This document shows positions 25,225-35,058 of a stretch of DNA of 64,000 bases, piece after piece. Both the position numbers and the translations under genes were made by a program. The stretch's first letter is position 1, and each line of letters starts with the position of its first letter. Where the stretch lies: positions 1-64,000 of the forward strand of contig NZ_BJDF01000009.1 in the NCBI RefSeq assembly GCF_005404815.1, read 5' to 3'. The notes below the pieces were generated by a model. That model had not been told where the DNA came from, made no database searches, and saw nothing but the letters and a program-made list of their open reading frames with translations. Origin of the DNA: Companilactobacillus huachuanensis (lineage in GTDB: Bacteria > Bacillota > Bacilli > Lactobacillales > Lactobacillaceae).

Positions 25225-26054
25225 TGCAAAGTCTTGATGAGAGAACTGTTTTAAAGCGTGTTTTTAGTTATGTTCTAATGGCCATACTTGCTGTAATCAT
25301 CTTGGCACCATTTTTTATTGGAATTTGGACTAGTTTTTTGCCAACAATGGAGATTGCTAAAGGTAATATGTTTAGTACCAATGTTTCACTTGATAATTAT
25401 GTAGCTGCATTTACAAGAACACCGATTTTACGTTATCTCGGTAATACGGTTGTTATTGCTGCAGTTACGATGATTGCACAATTAATTTTTTGTTCAATGA
25501 GTGCGTATGCTTTCGTATTTCTCAAGTTTAGATTTAGAAAAACTTTCTTCACATTGTTCCTAGTTACAATGATGTTGCCTTTCGAAGCAGAAATCATTCC
25601 TAACTTTGCGACAATCAAACAAATGGGTTTACTAGATCACTTTGGAGCTTTGATTATTCCGTTTCTAACATCAGCCTTCGGTACATTCATGCTTCGTCAG
25701 TCATTTATGCAAACACCAGCCGAATTGAAAGAAGCTTCAGATATTGAAGGATTGAATCACTTCCAATTTTACTGGAAAATAGTTTTGCCATATAACAAGA
25801 TCAGTATGATTACATTAGGTGCCTATAGTTTCTTGGGTGCCTGGAATCAATATCTCTGGCCAATGTTGACAACATTCAGTAATAACTCTCGTGTTATTCA
25901 AAATGGTTTGAAACAATTGAAGTCAGAGGAAACTTTTAATGACTGGGGAATGATTCAAGCTAGTGCTGCCATTATCGTTATTCCAACGATTATTGTGCTT
26001 TTCATTGGTCAACATTACTTCAAGTCCGGTATGAATGAGGGGGCAGTTAAATAA
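25224..26054 (+). CDS. ugpE: UgpE-like ABC permease
   Basis: A 276-residue MalG/UgpE-type permease with six helices and the EAA loop EASDIEGLNHFQFYWKIVLP. It shares one base with each flanking gene, so the four genes form one tight operon. It forms the heterodimeric channel with UgpA. Confidence 0.85.
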   Translation: MQSLDERTVLKRVFSYVLMAILAVIILAPFFIGIWTSFLPTMEIAKGNMFSTNVSLDNYVAAFTRTPILRYLGNTVVIAAVTMIAQLIFCSMSAYAFVFLKFRFRKTFFTLFLVTMMLPFEAEIIPNFATIKQMGLLDHFGALIIPFLTSAFGTFMLRQSFMQTPAELKEASDIEGLNHFQFYWKIVLPYNKISMITLGAYSFLGAWNQYLWPMLTTFSNNSRVIQNGLKQLKSEETFNDWGMIQASAAIIVIPTIIVLFIGQHYFKSGMNEGAVK

Positions 26055-27406
26055 TGTCAAAATATAAAAAATTAGCGTTGCCGTTGATTTTAGTTTTGGG
26101 GATTGTCTTAATTGCCGTCTTTGGTAAGGCTCTTTCAGCTAAATCTGCGGTTAAAGATAATCGAACAGAGGTAGTTTTCTGGCATGAAATGGGTGGTCCT
26201 TCTGAACAAGCTTTGGTAAAAGTGGTTGATGGTTTTAACAAATCACAAAATAAATACAAAGTTGTTCCTAAGTATCAAGGATCATATGATGAAGCGATTC
26301 AAAAGATTCTTCAAACTCACAATACAAGTACATCACCAGCAGTTTTCCAAGCATTTGATATTTCAACTGCTCAAATGTTACACAGTGGTTATACAACACC
26401 AGTTCAAAACTTCATTGATGAAGATAAGTATGATGTAAGCAAGATTTCGGCGGTTGCTAGAGCTTTCTACGCCAATGATGGTAAGCAACAAGCTATGCCA
26501 TTCAATACTTCTCAACCGGTCTTGTATTTCAATGCATCCCTATTAGAAAAATACGGAATCACACCACCTCCAGTTTCACCTTCATATAGTGACATCACTC
26601 GTGTTGCCAAAGAATTATACGAGAAGTCAGGTCACAAAGTTAAAGGTATGACTGTTCAAGTTTATGGTTGGTTCCTAGAACAAGCTTTAGCTAATGCCAA
26701 CAGACAATTGGCTAACAATAATGATGGTCACACTGGTAACCCAACAAAGGTTAATGTCAACAACCCTGATACAGTAGAATTTTTGAACTGGATCAAAGAA
26801 AATATTAAAGCTGGAGATTTCATTGATTATGGTTCAGGTGCTAATGCCGGAGCCAACCAAACTGCTGGTTTCCTTTCTGATAAGGTCGGAATCTTCATTC
26901 AATCATCAGCAAGTATGGGTCAGTTAAGTAAGAGTAATAAGAACAAACTGGGCATCACATACTTCCCACATCCTGATGGCAAAAAAGCTAACGGTGTTTC
27001 TATTGGTGGAGCAGCTCTTTGGATTTCAAATGACAAGCCTAAGGACGTCCAACGTGGAGCCTTTGAATTTATCAAGTATACATTGAAGCCAGAAGTACAA
27101 GCTCAATGGCAAAAGTCTACGGGTTACTTAGCCCTTAACAAAGATTCACAAAAAACTGATATCCTCAAGGAGCTATATGCCAAAAACCCTGAGTCAAAAG
27201 TACCAGGAGAACAGTTAGCTCATGCCAAGGCTAACTTCTCTAACTCTGGTATTTTGATGGAAGGTATGCAATTAACTCGTCAATTAGAGGAAGTTGCTAT
27301 GGAAACCGTTTATAATGGCGGTGATATTAAAACAGCTCTCAATACAGCTGATAAAAATATTAACGATAATTTAACACAGTTGAATAAGGCAAACGGATTT
27401 AAGTAG
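26054..27406 (+). CDS. ugpB: UgpB-like substrate-binding protein
   Basis: A 450-residue extracellular binding protein. An N-terminal hydrophobic segment (residues 7-27) is followed by ALSAKS; no lipobox Cys is present, so it is either released or held by an uncleaved helix. The mature part opens TEVVFWHEMGGPSEQALVKVVDGFN, the layout of UgpB-class proteins, and contains PFNTSQPVLYFN. Likely ligands are glycerol-3-phosphate or glycerophosphodiesters from lipids or teichoic acid. A general sugar-binding role is the alternative. Confidence 0.8.
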   Translation: MSKYKKLALPLILVLGIVLIAVFGKALSAKSAVKDNRTEVVFWHEMGGPSEQALVKVVDGFNKSQNKYKVVPKYQGSYDEAIQKILQTHNTSTSPAVFQAFDISTAQMLHSGYTTPVQNFIDEDKYDVSKISAVARAFYANDGKQQAMPFNTSQPVLYFNASLLEKYGITPPPVSPSYSDITRVAKELYEKSGHKVKGMTVQVYGWFLEQALANANRQLANNNDGHTGNPTKVNVNNPDTVEFLNWIKENIKAGDFIDYGSGANAGANQTAGFLSDKVGIFIQSSASMGQLSKSNKNKLGITYFPHPDGKKANGVSIGGAALWISNDKPKDVQRGAFEFIKYTLKPEVQAQWQKSTGYLALNKDSQKTDILKELYAKNPESKVPGEQLAHAKANFSNSGILMEGMQLTRQLEEVAMETVYNGGDIKTALNTADKNINDNLTQLNKANGFK

Positions 27407-27408
27407 GG

Positions 27409-27572
27409 TTTCCGCCTCCGGGTTCCAGCAACGATAGTCTGCTGTGCGGACCGGCGTGAGCCAAGGTCTCACACCTCGACTTTGAGCTTTGCAAAAAGCG
27501 CAAATCTCAAAGTTCGTCCTGTAGCGTAAGAACGGAAAATCACCGTCCTAACGCTACTTGCACTGTTGACTT
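27409..27572 (+). repeat. CLR-B copy, outer stem decayed
   Basis: Left end CCGCCTCCGG, then H1 GGCGTGAGCC/GGTCTCACACC, which covaries from the common CTCGAG form, H2 TTTGAGCTTTGC/GCAAATCTCAAA, and H3 TAGCGTAAGAACGG/CCGTCCTAACGCTA. The right outer arm is largely missing. Confidence 0.8.
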
Positions 27573-27640
27573 GTTTTTGATTTAGATAGTACAATTAATT
27601 ATTTTTAAAGCATTTGTATTAATCATCAAATATTAAAACT

Positions 27641-27700
27641 AAAAAAATGAGTTGTATCACACTTAATCATTCTCTTAAGTGTGGTACAACTCATTTTTTG
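27641..27700. terminator. Strong bidirectional terminator
   Basis: AAAAATGAGTTGTATCACAC and GTGTGGTACAACTCATTTTT form a stem of more than 20 bp with A and T runs at both ends. It ends the ugp transcript; on the other strand it lies beyond the end of the DMT transporter transcript. Confidence 0.85.
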
Positions 27701-27771
27701 TAATTGGTTTTAATTAAAAATTTAATTAAAAATCTTAATTCATAAGAAATTATTCTGACCATCATAAGTAA

Positions 27772-27957
27772 ATTAGTCGGAAGGGCTGAGAATATTAACC
27801 TGCTATGGATGTGGCGTTACGGCTTCAGCCGTTACACCACCGGGCGAATTTGGAGACTTACCGTTCTTTGGTAAGTCTTCAAATCGAGGTTCGAGACCGC
27901 TCTTTGGCTCGGACCGGTCCGCATAGCAGGTGAATATTCTCAGCCCTGAAGACGGCA
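27772..27957 (-). repeat. CLR-C copy
   Basis: Outer arms GGGCTGAGAATATT and AATATTCTCAGCCC are perfect. H3 is GTTACGGC/GCCGTTAC, H2 CTTACC/GGTAAG within TTTGAAG-like arms, H1 GGTTCGAG/CTCGGACC. Ends TTAGTCGGAAG and GAAGACGGC. Confidence 0.88.
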
Positions 27958-27990
27958 AATTTCTAATTAAATCTAAGGCCCCAAAAAAAA

Positions 27991-28914
27991 TTAGGAGGAA
28001 TGATTTTTTTGATAGTGCCTTAAATTAAATAAGTTTGGTGGTAATGCTTGTAAGAAAGTGATGCCTAGAATCAACAAGGCTCCAGCTAATTCCGCTGCAC
28101 TGACATGTGTTTTCAAAACGGTTACTGCCAAAAATGTAGCTGTCAATGGTTCAAAGGCGCTCAACATCCCGGTGGTTGCTGGGGTTAAGTAGTTGAGACT
28201 TTGTAAATAGAACAGATATGAAAACATTGTCCCACCGGTGACAATGAAGATGATGCAGATCCAAGCTGTCGGTGTCAATGTGGGTACATGACTCAAGTTG
28301 GCGAAGGGTGCAAAGACGATGCCTCCTAACAACATTGACCAACCAGTTACGATTCTGGCATCGAAGCGTTTCAATAATTCTCGTGGTAGCAATGTATAAG
28401 ATGCTTGACTAATACCTGCTCCAACACCCCATAAAACGGCTGCAGGTGATAACATTAACTGATTAATGTGTCCGTGCGTTACTAATAGAAAAGTCCCTAA
28501 CAAGGCTAAGAAAATGGAAATTATATCAATTCTTCGAGGTAGCTGTAGTTTTCGTAATGAGATATATAAAATAATGAATAATGGTCCTAGAAATTGTAAA
28601 ACTGTTGCAGTAGGCGCATTGCCATATTTAATGGCCATAAAATATGTGTACTGAGCTGGTAACATTCCCAAAAGTCCAAATGCCAACAATTGTATGATGT
28701 AACGTGGTTTCTTTAAGATTGCAAATAATTCTTTGGAATCAACGAAGTAGCACCAAATAACCAACATCAAACCAGCAAAAATCAAGCGAATGCCTACGAT
28801 CCACTGTGTAGGGATGCTTTCCTGCGTAAATAAATATTGGGCAATACTTCCAGAGAATCCCCAAAGAACAGGACCAGCAATCGCATAGAAGAAGCCCTTT
28901 TGTTTGTCTGTCAT
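27991..28914 (-). CDS. EamA/DMT family transporter
   Basis: A 307-residue membrane protein with ten predicted helices in two EamA repeats. It begins MTDKQKGFFYAIAGPVLWGFSGS and contains ATVLQFLGPLFIILY and the second-repeat ATTGMLSAFEPLTATFLAV. Likely a metabolite or amino-acid exporter. ATG at 28914 lies just after GGGGGA on the minus strand; a longer frame from 29037 would overlap the divergent promoter. It is divergent from the ABC transporter pair. Confidence 0.85.
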   Translation of the reverse strand: MTDKQKGFFYAIAGPVLWGFSGSIAQYLFTQESIPTQWIVGIRLIFAGLMLVIWCYFVDSKELFAILKKPRYIIQLLAFGLLGMLPAQYTYFMAIKYGNAPTATVLQFLGPLFIILYISLRKLQLPRRIDIISIFLALLGTFLLVTHGHINQLMLSPAAVLWGVGAGISQASYTLLPRELLKRFDARIVTGWSMLLGGIVFAPFANLSHVPTLTPTAWICIIFIVTGGTMFSYLFYLQSLNYLTPATTGMLSAFEPLTATFLAVTVLKTHVSAAELAGALLILGITFLQALPPNLFNLRHYQKNHSS

Positions 28915-29022
28915 AAAAAATCTCCCCCAAGACATGTTAAATATCATGCTAACACTGATGTTAACGTTCAAGCAAAAAAATATTTTGTACTGTATAATTC
29001 GATTTATATAGGAGGGAAGCTT

Positions 29023-29919
29023 ATGCTCAAAATCCAAGATATTAGTAAAAATTTCGGATCATTGCAAGCTTTAAAGGATGTCTCATTTGATGTTGCTGAC
29101 GGTCAAATTATGGGGTTAATTGGTCAAAATGGTGCCGGAAAATCAACGACATTTCACAGTATTCTGAATTTTCTCAATTATCAGGGGACTATCACGTGGA
29201 ATGATCAGGCGATAACCGAACCAGTTTTTGATGAAATTGGTTATTTGCCAGAAGAGCGTAGTTTGATGCCAAAGTTGACAGTTGAGCAACAGATTGTTTA
29301 TTTGGCACGACTGAAGAATCAGCCAGCAAAGAAAATTCGGCCACAGATCGATAACTGGTTAGAACGTTTTGCGGTTAAAGGAAATAAGAAGGATAAGATT
29401 AAGAGCCTATCAAAAGGTAATCAGCAGAAGGTTCAGCTAATCTGTACGTTGATTCATAATCCAAAGTTAATCATTTTAGATGAGCCGTTCAGTGGACTTG
29501 ACCCAGTCAACGCCGACTTGTTGAAGCAAGCTATTTTGACAGCCAAAGAACAAGGAGCTGCCATTATTTTTTCCAGTCACGATATGGAAAACGTTGAAGA
29601 ATTGTGTGACAAGTTAGTTATGTTGCGCAATGGACAAGTCATTTTACATGGAACAGTCAGAGAAGTTCGGCAATCATTTGGGAAAACTAGAATTTTAGTT
29701 ACAACCAATTGGACGAAAGAACAGTTGGAAAAATTGCCTCACATCATTAAGGTTGAGCGTCACGAGGAACAACGATATCTTTTGAGTCTGGACGACGAAA
29801 CAGCTGGTGAAGCGATTTTTGATGAGTTGACACAAGGTAAATATATTGAAGAATTTAGTCAACAACCACCAACTTTGGATGAAATATTCCGTTTGAAAGC
29901 AGGTGAAAAAGATGAATAA
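29023..29919 (+). CDS. ABC transporter ATPase (NatA type)
   Basis: A 298-residue ATPase. Walker A GQNGAGKST (residues 37-45), signature SKGNQQKVQL (a variant typical of NatA/drug-export ATPases), Walker B LIILDEPFSGLDPVN and switch His FSSHDM. A C-terminal extension of about 80 residues follows. The start at 29023 is set by GGAGGG. Its stop overlaps the permease start by eight bases. Confidence 0.87.
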   Translation: MLKIQDISKNFGSLQALKDVSFDVADGQIMGLIGQNGAGKSTTFHSILNFLNYQGTITWNDQAITEPVFDEIGYLPEERSLMPKLTVEQQIVYLARLKNQPAKKIRPQIDNWLERFAVKGNKKDKIKSLSKGNQQKVQLICTLIHNPKLIILDEPFSGLDPVNADLLKQAILTAKEQGAAIIFSSHDMENVEELCDKLVMLRNGQVILHGTVREVRQSFGKTRILVTTNWTKEQLEKLPHIIKVERHEEQRYLLSLDDETAGEAIFDELTQGKYIEEFSQQPPTLDEIFRLKAGEKDE

Positions 29920-31135
29920 ACTTTGGATCGTTACTCTGGAAACATTTTTGCGACAAGTTAAGTCGTGGAGTTTTGTCCTACTGATTTTGGGACCGTTCTT
30001 GATGTTTGGCATATCAATTGGCGCTGGTTATTTGGGTGCAAGTGGTAGTGCAAGCAGTGATGAAATTGCGGTAATCAGTGCACAGGCACAGTTACGCAAG
30101 AGTTTTATTACGAGTGACAAGGACGATGTTAATAAATCAATCACCGACAAGCAGACCGCCATAAAAAAAATGAATAATGACAAATTGGCCGGCTATCTAG
30201 AATTGAAAGTTTCTGCCGGAAAAATTAGTGGTCATTATACCGGAACAAGTTCATTGGCAACTGGTACCAAATCACGGATCAATAGTTATTTGATGCAGGC
30301 ACAGCAACAACTGAATCTTGCCAACGCTCAATTAACAGCCAGTCAAATTAAGAGTTTACAACAACAGCCAACTTTAAAAGAGACTGTTCATAAAAAGACC
30401 GGGACGGCTAATATAGCCAAGAAAATTTCATTCTGGATTACAGTTATCATGGTTTACATGATTCTGAATACCTACACGTCAATTACAGCTCAGGAAATTG
30501 CTTCTGAAAAAGGTACCAAGATTATGGAAATTATTTTTTCCAGTACGACAGCATTCAAGTACTTCTTAGGAAAAATTCTCGGAGTATTATTAGTGATTTT
30601 GGCACAAGTCATGGTATATCTAGTTGGAGGATGGGGTGCGTATATATTTGCCCAGAATTCATCATTGACTAAGCCATTCATGAGTCAATATCACTCAATG
30701 ATCACGTCAGTATTGAAGAACCTTTTGAGTATCAATTTAGTTTATTTATTATTAGGAGTAGTGATTTATACAATTTTAGCTGCCTTTTCAGGTGCGTTGG
30801 TAGCCAAGTCAGAAGATGCTCCTAAAGCCGCTCAGCCAGTAATAATGTTGAATTTGGCGGCGTTCTTCGTAACATTTCCATTCCAAAATAATCTCGATTC
30901 AATGGTAGTAAAAGTTTTATCATATATCCCATTTTTCTCATCGTATTTTATGCCGCTACGAATTATCAACAACAACGCCTCAGCTCTCGATATCGTGTTG
31001 TCAATTGTAATTCTGACATTAAGTATTTTCTTGTTGGCCGGATATATTGGAAAAATCTATCAAGGATTAATGTTACAGACCGATGATTCTGGATTCTGGA
31101 AGAGATTTAAGAGGGGACTTTCATATAATAAATAG
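29912..31135 (+). CDS. ABC transporter permease (NatB/ABC-2 type)
   Basis: A 407-residue ABC-2 permease. One N-terminal helix (residues about 19-42), a long extracellular loop of about 140 residues, then five or more helices from residue 175. TAQEIASEKGTKIMEIIFSSTTAFKYFLGKI is the conserved NatB core. The pair probably exports sodium or a toxic compound. ATG at 29912 is favoured over GTG 29903 because AGGTG lies six bases upstream. Confidence 0.86.
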   Translation: MNKLWIVTLETFLRQVKSWSFVLLILGPFLMFGISIGAGYLGASGSASSDEIAVISAQAQLRKSFITSDKDDVNKSITDKQTAIKKMNNDKLAGYLELKVSAGKISGHYTGTSSLATGTKSRINSYLMQAQQQLNLANAQLTASQIKSLQQQPTLKETVHKKTGTANIAKKISFWITVIMVYMILNTYTSITAQEIASEKGTKIMEIIFSSTTAFKYFLGKILGVLLVILAQVMVYLVGGWGAYIFAQNSSLTKPFMSQYHSMITSVLKNLLSINLVYLLLGVVIYTILAAFSGALVAKSEDAPKAAQPVIMLNLAAFFVTFPFQNNLDSMVVKVLSYIPFFSSYFMPLRIINNNASALDIVLSIVILTLSIFLLAGYIGKIYQGLMLQTDDSGFWKRFKRGLSYNK

Positions 31136-31136
31136 T

Positions 31137-31324
31137 TGCCGTCTCCAGAGCTGAGAAATATTTACCTGCTATGCGGACCGATTCGAGCCTGAGAGGCGGT
31201 CTCGAATCTCGGTTTGAAGGCTTTCCATAGACCGGAAAGTCTCCAAACTCGCCCGGTGGTGTAACGGCTAAAGCCGTAACGCCACACCCACAGCCGGTAA
31301 ATATTCTCAGCTCTTCCGACTAAT
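31137..31324 (+). repeat. CLR-C copy
   Basis: Begins two bases after the permease stop. Outer arms GAGCTGAGAAATATTTACC and GGTAAATATTCTCAGCTC, H1 GATTCGAG/CTCGAATC perfect, H2 CTTTCC/GGAAAG, H3 GTAACGGC/GCCGTAAC. Compensatory changes relative to other copies occur in H1 and H2. Confidence 0.88.
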
Positions 31325-31477
31325 TTCTCGTTAGTAAAAAAGTATATGATTCAATTCCGATGAAATATGATTTGGGAATTTTTAAAAGTAGAATATTACC
31401 CAGTAAGCATATTAGGTAATGTTCAGAGGGACTAAAGCAATAACAGTATTTCTAATGTTCCGTTGTCAGAAATACAT

Positions 31478-31654
31478 TAGCCGGAGGATGCCAGAAGATT
31501 GTACCAGCAATGAAGGTATTATGAGGGCGATAGCCCTTATAATACGGACGAATTTTGAGATTCGCGGTTTTTGCGAAGCTCAAAATCGAGGTGAGAGACC
31601 TTGGCTCGAACCGGTCCCATAGCAGGTACAATCTTCTGGCATCCTCCGGCGGCC
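31478..31654 (-). repeat. CLR-B copy with a perfect 26-bp outer stem
   Basis: The arms 31480-31505 and 31625-31650 are exact complements over 26 bp (GGATGCCAGAAGATTGTACC is the distinctive part). H3 is TATTATGAGGGC/GCCCTTATAATA, H2 TTTTGAGATTCGC/GCGAAGCTCAAAA, H1 GGTGAGAG/CTCGAACC-like. The arm sequence is shared with no other copy here. Confidence 0.88.
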
Positions 31655-31666
31655 CCCCAAAAAAAT

Positions 31667-31716
31667 AAATACCATTATATTTGCATATTAAATTGCATTT
31701 ATAGTGGTATTTTTTA
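31667..31716. terminator. Terminator
   Basis: AATACCATTATA and TATAGTGGTATT pair, with TTGCATATTAAATTGCA inside extending the stem, followed by a T-run. Ends the NatAB-like transcript. Confidence 0.75.
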
Positions 31717-31729
31717 TACAAAATGTCTA

Positions 31730-31767
31730 TAAAAGCGTTTTACTTGCAGGTATACTCCAGATATAAA
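31730..31767 (+). promoter_or_regulatory. Promoter with cre-like site before the GH84 gene
   Basis: TTTACT at 31739, a 17-base spacer and TATAAA at 31762. The 14 bases TAAAAGCGTTTTAC (31730-31743) match 11 of 14 positions of a catabolite-response element and overlap the -35, which would allow CcpA repression. Confidence 0.5.
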
Positions 31768-31786
31768 GGGAAGGGGTATTAAATAT

Positions 31787-34684
31787 ATGTCTGCAAAACA
31801 GAATCAACATGAGGGTTTCAGAAGTAGTCAAAGGTTATTTTTACTAGGAGTGACTACTTTCGGTGCAATGTTAGTTTTTGTAAGCTCGTCGACTGTAGTT
31901 CGGGCTAGCGAGACTGATGAGACAGTTTCCACAAGTACGAAAAATACTGATATGGTAACAAAGGATTCAACCGATCCTGGCATCAAAGAAACAAATGAGC
32001 CTGTAACAGACGATACTAGTGATGCCAGCAAGGTGAGTGCCCAATACCTAGTACAGGCATCTTCCGACACTTCAGCTTCTGATAAAACACCAACAGATTC
32101 CATCGAGACTAAATCAACTAAGGCGGTGACGACGACTATCGGTAATTCAGTTGAGGATACCCAGACTTATCAAGCGATTCAAAAAACTACCGACACAATG
32201 AATACCAGTCAAGTTAATATTGACCAAGCATATTTTGGATTGGCCGGGGATAAAGTGGTCGACAAACAATTGGCAAACATGGATGCAACGACAGCAGCAA
32301 AATTGAATGACGACGGTTATTTGATCAAGAGTGGCATAGTTAATAATAAGAAAACGTTGGTCGTTCAAGGAAAAGATACCACGGGATTATTTTATGGTAT
32401 CAATCATCTAAACAATCTAATCGCTGAAAAATCTGATTTATCCAAAGCTAATATTTCCGAATCACCCCAGATGTCAATTCGTGGTGTAATTGAAGGATTT
32501 TATGGCGAACCATGGTCACAACAGGCTCGCAAAGATCTGTTTAAATTCATGGGTGATCATAAGATGAATGTTTATATTTACTCACCTAAAGATGATGATT
32601 ACTTGCGGAAAAATTGGAAAGAACTTTATCCACAGGAAAAACTCGATCAAATCAAGGATTTGATTGTGTCAGCTAAAAAGAATCATGTTCAATTTGTCTA
32701 TACCTTATCACCTGGTAATGACATCACATATTCTAGTAAAGAAGACTTCGATAAGACGGTTGCCAAGTTAAATCAATTGAAGTCAATCGGAGTAACACAG
32801 TTTTATATTGCTCTGGATGATATTCCTTTGGGGATGACAGATGCCGATGCAGCAATTTTTAAAAATCATCCGACAACTAATTATCCCAATAATCCTTGGT
32901 CAGGATTGGCAGATGTCCAAGCCTTTTATGTTAACAAGGTTCAACAAGATTACATCAAGAAAAATAATTTACCGGATCTTTGGTTAGTGCCAACGAATTA
33001 CAACGGTTCCAAGCAGGATCCTTTCAAAGAAGCTCAGGGTGAAGCACTAGATAAAGACATTCATTTGCAATGGACTGGTGAAGGAGTTTTTTCAGGCGAC
33101 ATAACTAATGAATCGGTCGAACAGGCTAAGAAGACATATCATACCGACCACATTTTTATTTGGGATAACTTTCCAGTAAATGATTCTGATCAGGAACGTT
33201 TGTATCTTAATCCCATAAGAAGTAGAAGTAAGAAGCTTTATCAAATTATGGATGGTTTTACAAGTAATCCGATGGTACAGCCATATGCTTCATGGATCGG
33301 ATTATCTAGTTATGGAGATTACATGTGGAATGCGGATAAATATAATCCGGATGCTAATTTACAAGCAACGATTCGTGAACTTGCTGGCGATGAACCGGAA
33401 GTTATTGTTGCCATGCAACAGTTCGTTGATTTGAATCAATATTGGAATTATGCAATTGAAGAAGATCAGACACATGCGCCAATTCTTTCAAGTTTCATAA
33501 ATAAATTTGAACAAGCGGAATACGGTACGCCAGCCTATCAAGAGGCCAAAAATGGTTTGCTAGACCGTTTGAATATCATCAGCAACTTGCCAACGACATT
33601 GCAGAAGCTGAAGACAAGTGGATTTTACAATGATTCCTTGCCATGGATAAATGCCGCTGGTCACTGGGGGAAAGCGATGATTGCTGGTGTGGAAATCATG
33701 GATGCAATCAAGAGTAATCAGACTGACAATTTGAACGCTAATTTCAGCACTCTTAATGAACAAGTGGAATTAGCTAATGAAAAATCTTTGCCAGATAATC
33801 GGACTGGAAAGCCTGAATTGGTACTGACACCAACGGTTGGAGATGGTTTATTTGAAAGGTTCATCGCCAAAGCCAATCAAGCAGTTGATGGATATTTAGG
33901 AACAAAAGCTTTAATTGCTGGTACAACTCAAGTTGCTAGTGAAGCCACAACTAATATCCCACAAAATGGTGACTATGCTCCTAGCAATATGAATGACAAT
34001 GATCTTAATACGAAATTTTGGAGTAATCGTAGTGTCAAAACAGGTGATACAATTGCCGTAGATTTGAAAGAAACCCAAGAAATTCAAAGAATCAACATCC
34101 ATCAAGGTGTTTCAGATGATGCGACATCAGGTGATATTTTTAAAACAGCTACGATATATGCCGGAAATTCAGCTGACGGAAGCGATAAAGTCGCCATCGG
34201 TGAAGTGATGCCAACGGGAAATTATCAATTAGATTTAAATCAGCCTATTAAGGCTAGATATATCTTCATCACAGCGACAAGTAATTCAGACAATTGGCTT
34301 CAAATTAGAAATATTTCTGTTTTCGGCAAGACAGGATTGAGTATCAATAATATCCAAGCAACCGATAATTCCAGTTCTAAAGCCATGTTCGATGGAACGG
34401 TTAAAACAGCATTCACTGGGACATTAACTAATGATCAAACAACTGGAACAATTGAACAGACTTTTGAAGCAACCGATGCCAAATCAGTTTATCTAGCAGG
34501 AAAAGTGAGCGGGACTATCTACGTCCATCAAAATAACAAATGGCAAGAATTAGGACGAGCTGAAAGTAATCAGTCATTAAATAATTTAAAAGTTGAGAGC
34601 AGCTCGATTGACGGCATTAAGCTGGTAATCGATAGTAATACTTCAGATTTTGTAATTAATGAATTTGGATTGAGTAATAAATAA
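31787..34684 (+). CDS. Secreted GH84 beta-N-acetylglucosaminidase
   Basis: A 965-residue secreted protein. The signal peptide (residues 1 to about 42) has FRSSQRLFLLGVTTFGAMLV and a cut near RASE. A Thr/Ser/Asp-rich linker reaches residue 125. The GH20b-like and GH84 domains follow: RGVIEGFYGEPWSQQARKDL near residue 230 and the catalytic Asp pair Asp344-Asp345 in YIALDDIPLG. A CBM32 (F5/8 type C-like) domain lies near residues 705-850 (NDNDLNTKFWSNRSVKTGDT). A last domain of about 110 residues ends without LPXTG, so anchoring is unclear. It should release GlcNAc from glycans or glycoproteins. Confidence 0.9.
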   Translation: MSAKQNQHEGFRSSQRLFLLGVTTFGAMLVFVSSSTVVRASETDETVSTSTKNTDMVTKDSTDPGIKETNEPVTDDTSDASKVSAQYLVQASSDTSASDKTPTDSIETKSTKAVTTTIGNSVEDTQTYQAIQKTTDTMNTSQVNIDQAYFGLAGDKVVDKQLANMDATTAAKLNDDGYLIKSGIVNNKKTLVVQGKDTTGLFYGINHLNNLIAEKSDLSKANISESPQMSIRGVIEGFYGEPWSQQARKDLFKFMGDHKMNVYIYSPKDDDYLRKNWKELYPQEKLDQIKDLIVSAKKNHVQFVYTLSPGNDITYSSKEDFDKTVAKLNQLKSIGVTQFYIALDDIPLGMTDADAAIFKNHPTTNYPNNPWSGLADVQAFYVNKVQQDYIKKNNLPDLWLVPTNYNGSKQDPFKEAQGEALDKDIHLQWTGEGVFSGDITNESVEQAKKTYHTDHIFIWDNFPVNDSDQERLYLNPIRSRSKKLYQIMDGFTSNPMVQPYASWIGLSSYGDYMWNADKYNPDANLQATIRELAGDEPEVIVAMQQFVDLNQYWNYAIEEDQTHAPILSSFINKFEQAEYGTPAYQEAKNGLLDRLNIISNLPTTLQKLKTSGFYNDSLPWINAAGHWGKAMIAGVEIMDAIKSNQTDNLNANFSTLNEQVELANEKSLPDNRTGKPELVLTPTVGDGLFERFIAKANQAVDGYLGTKALIAGTTQVASEATTNIPQNGDYAPSNMNDNDLNTKFWSNRSVKTGDTIAVDLKETQEIQRINIHQGVSDDATSGDIFKTATIYAGNSADGSDKVAIGEVMPTGNYQLDLNQPIKARYIFITATSNSDNWLQIRNISVFGKTGLSINNIQATDNSSSKAMFDGTVKTAFTGTLTNDQTTGTIEQTFEATDAKSVYLAGKVSGTIYVHQNNKWQELGRAESNQSLNNLKVESSSIDGIKLVIDSNTSDFVINEFGLSNK

Positions 34685-34727
34685 TTATTTAAATATTTCT
34701 CGATTGTTTTGACTAGCGTCTCCTTAG

Positions 34728-35041
34728 TAACTAAAGGTTGAAAGTTAGTTAAATATGCCGTTTCCAGAGCCGAGAGTATTCATATGCTGCGCGGTACGAT
34801 TCGAGCCAAAAGGCGGTCTCGAATCTCGGTTGAAGCCTTACCAAAAACCGGTAAGTCTCCAACACGCCCGGTGGTGTAAGGACTAAAGTCCTAACGCCAC
34901 TTTCGCGGCAAATGAATACTCTCAGCTCTTCCAACTAGTTTATTTTAATAGACGTAACAATAAAACTAAGACTTCTGACTTATTTAAATGAATAGCTCTA
35001 GTCCATTGCTATATTATTTTTTCACCTTTCAATTTTTAACT
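34728..35041 (+). repeat. CLR-A, full length, rich in compensatory changes
   Basis: Same ends and outer arms as other CLR-A but H3 is AAGGACT/AGTCCTA instead of AATTGC/GCAAT, H2 CTTACC/GGTAAG instead of CTCGC/GCGAG, and H1 GATTCGAG/CTCGAATC instead of GGCCCGAG/CTCGAACC. Each change keeps pairing. Confidence 0.9.
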
Positions 35042-35058
35042 GAAGAGTATTAGGACGC

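Noticed and set aside
28837-29022. Longer start for the NatA-like ATPase and for the divergent DMT transporter
   Set aside because: Both extensions cross the shared promoter region; strong ribosome sites support 29023 and 28914.
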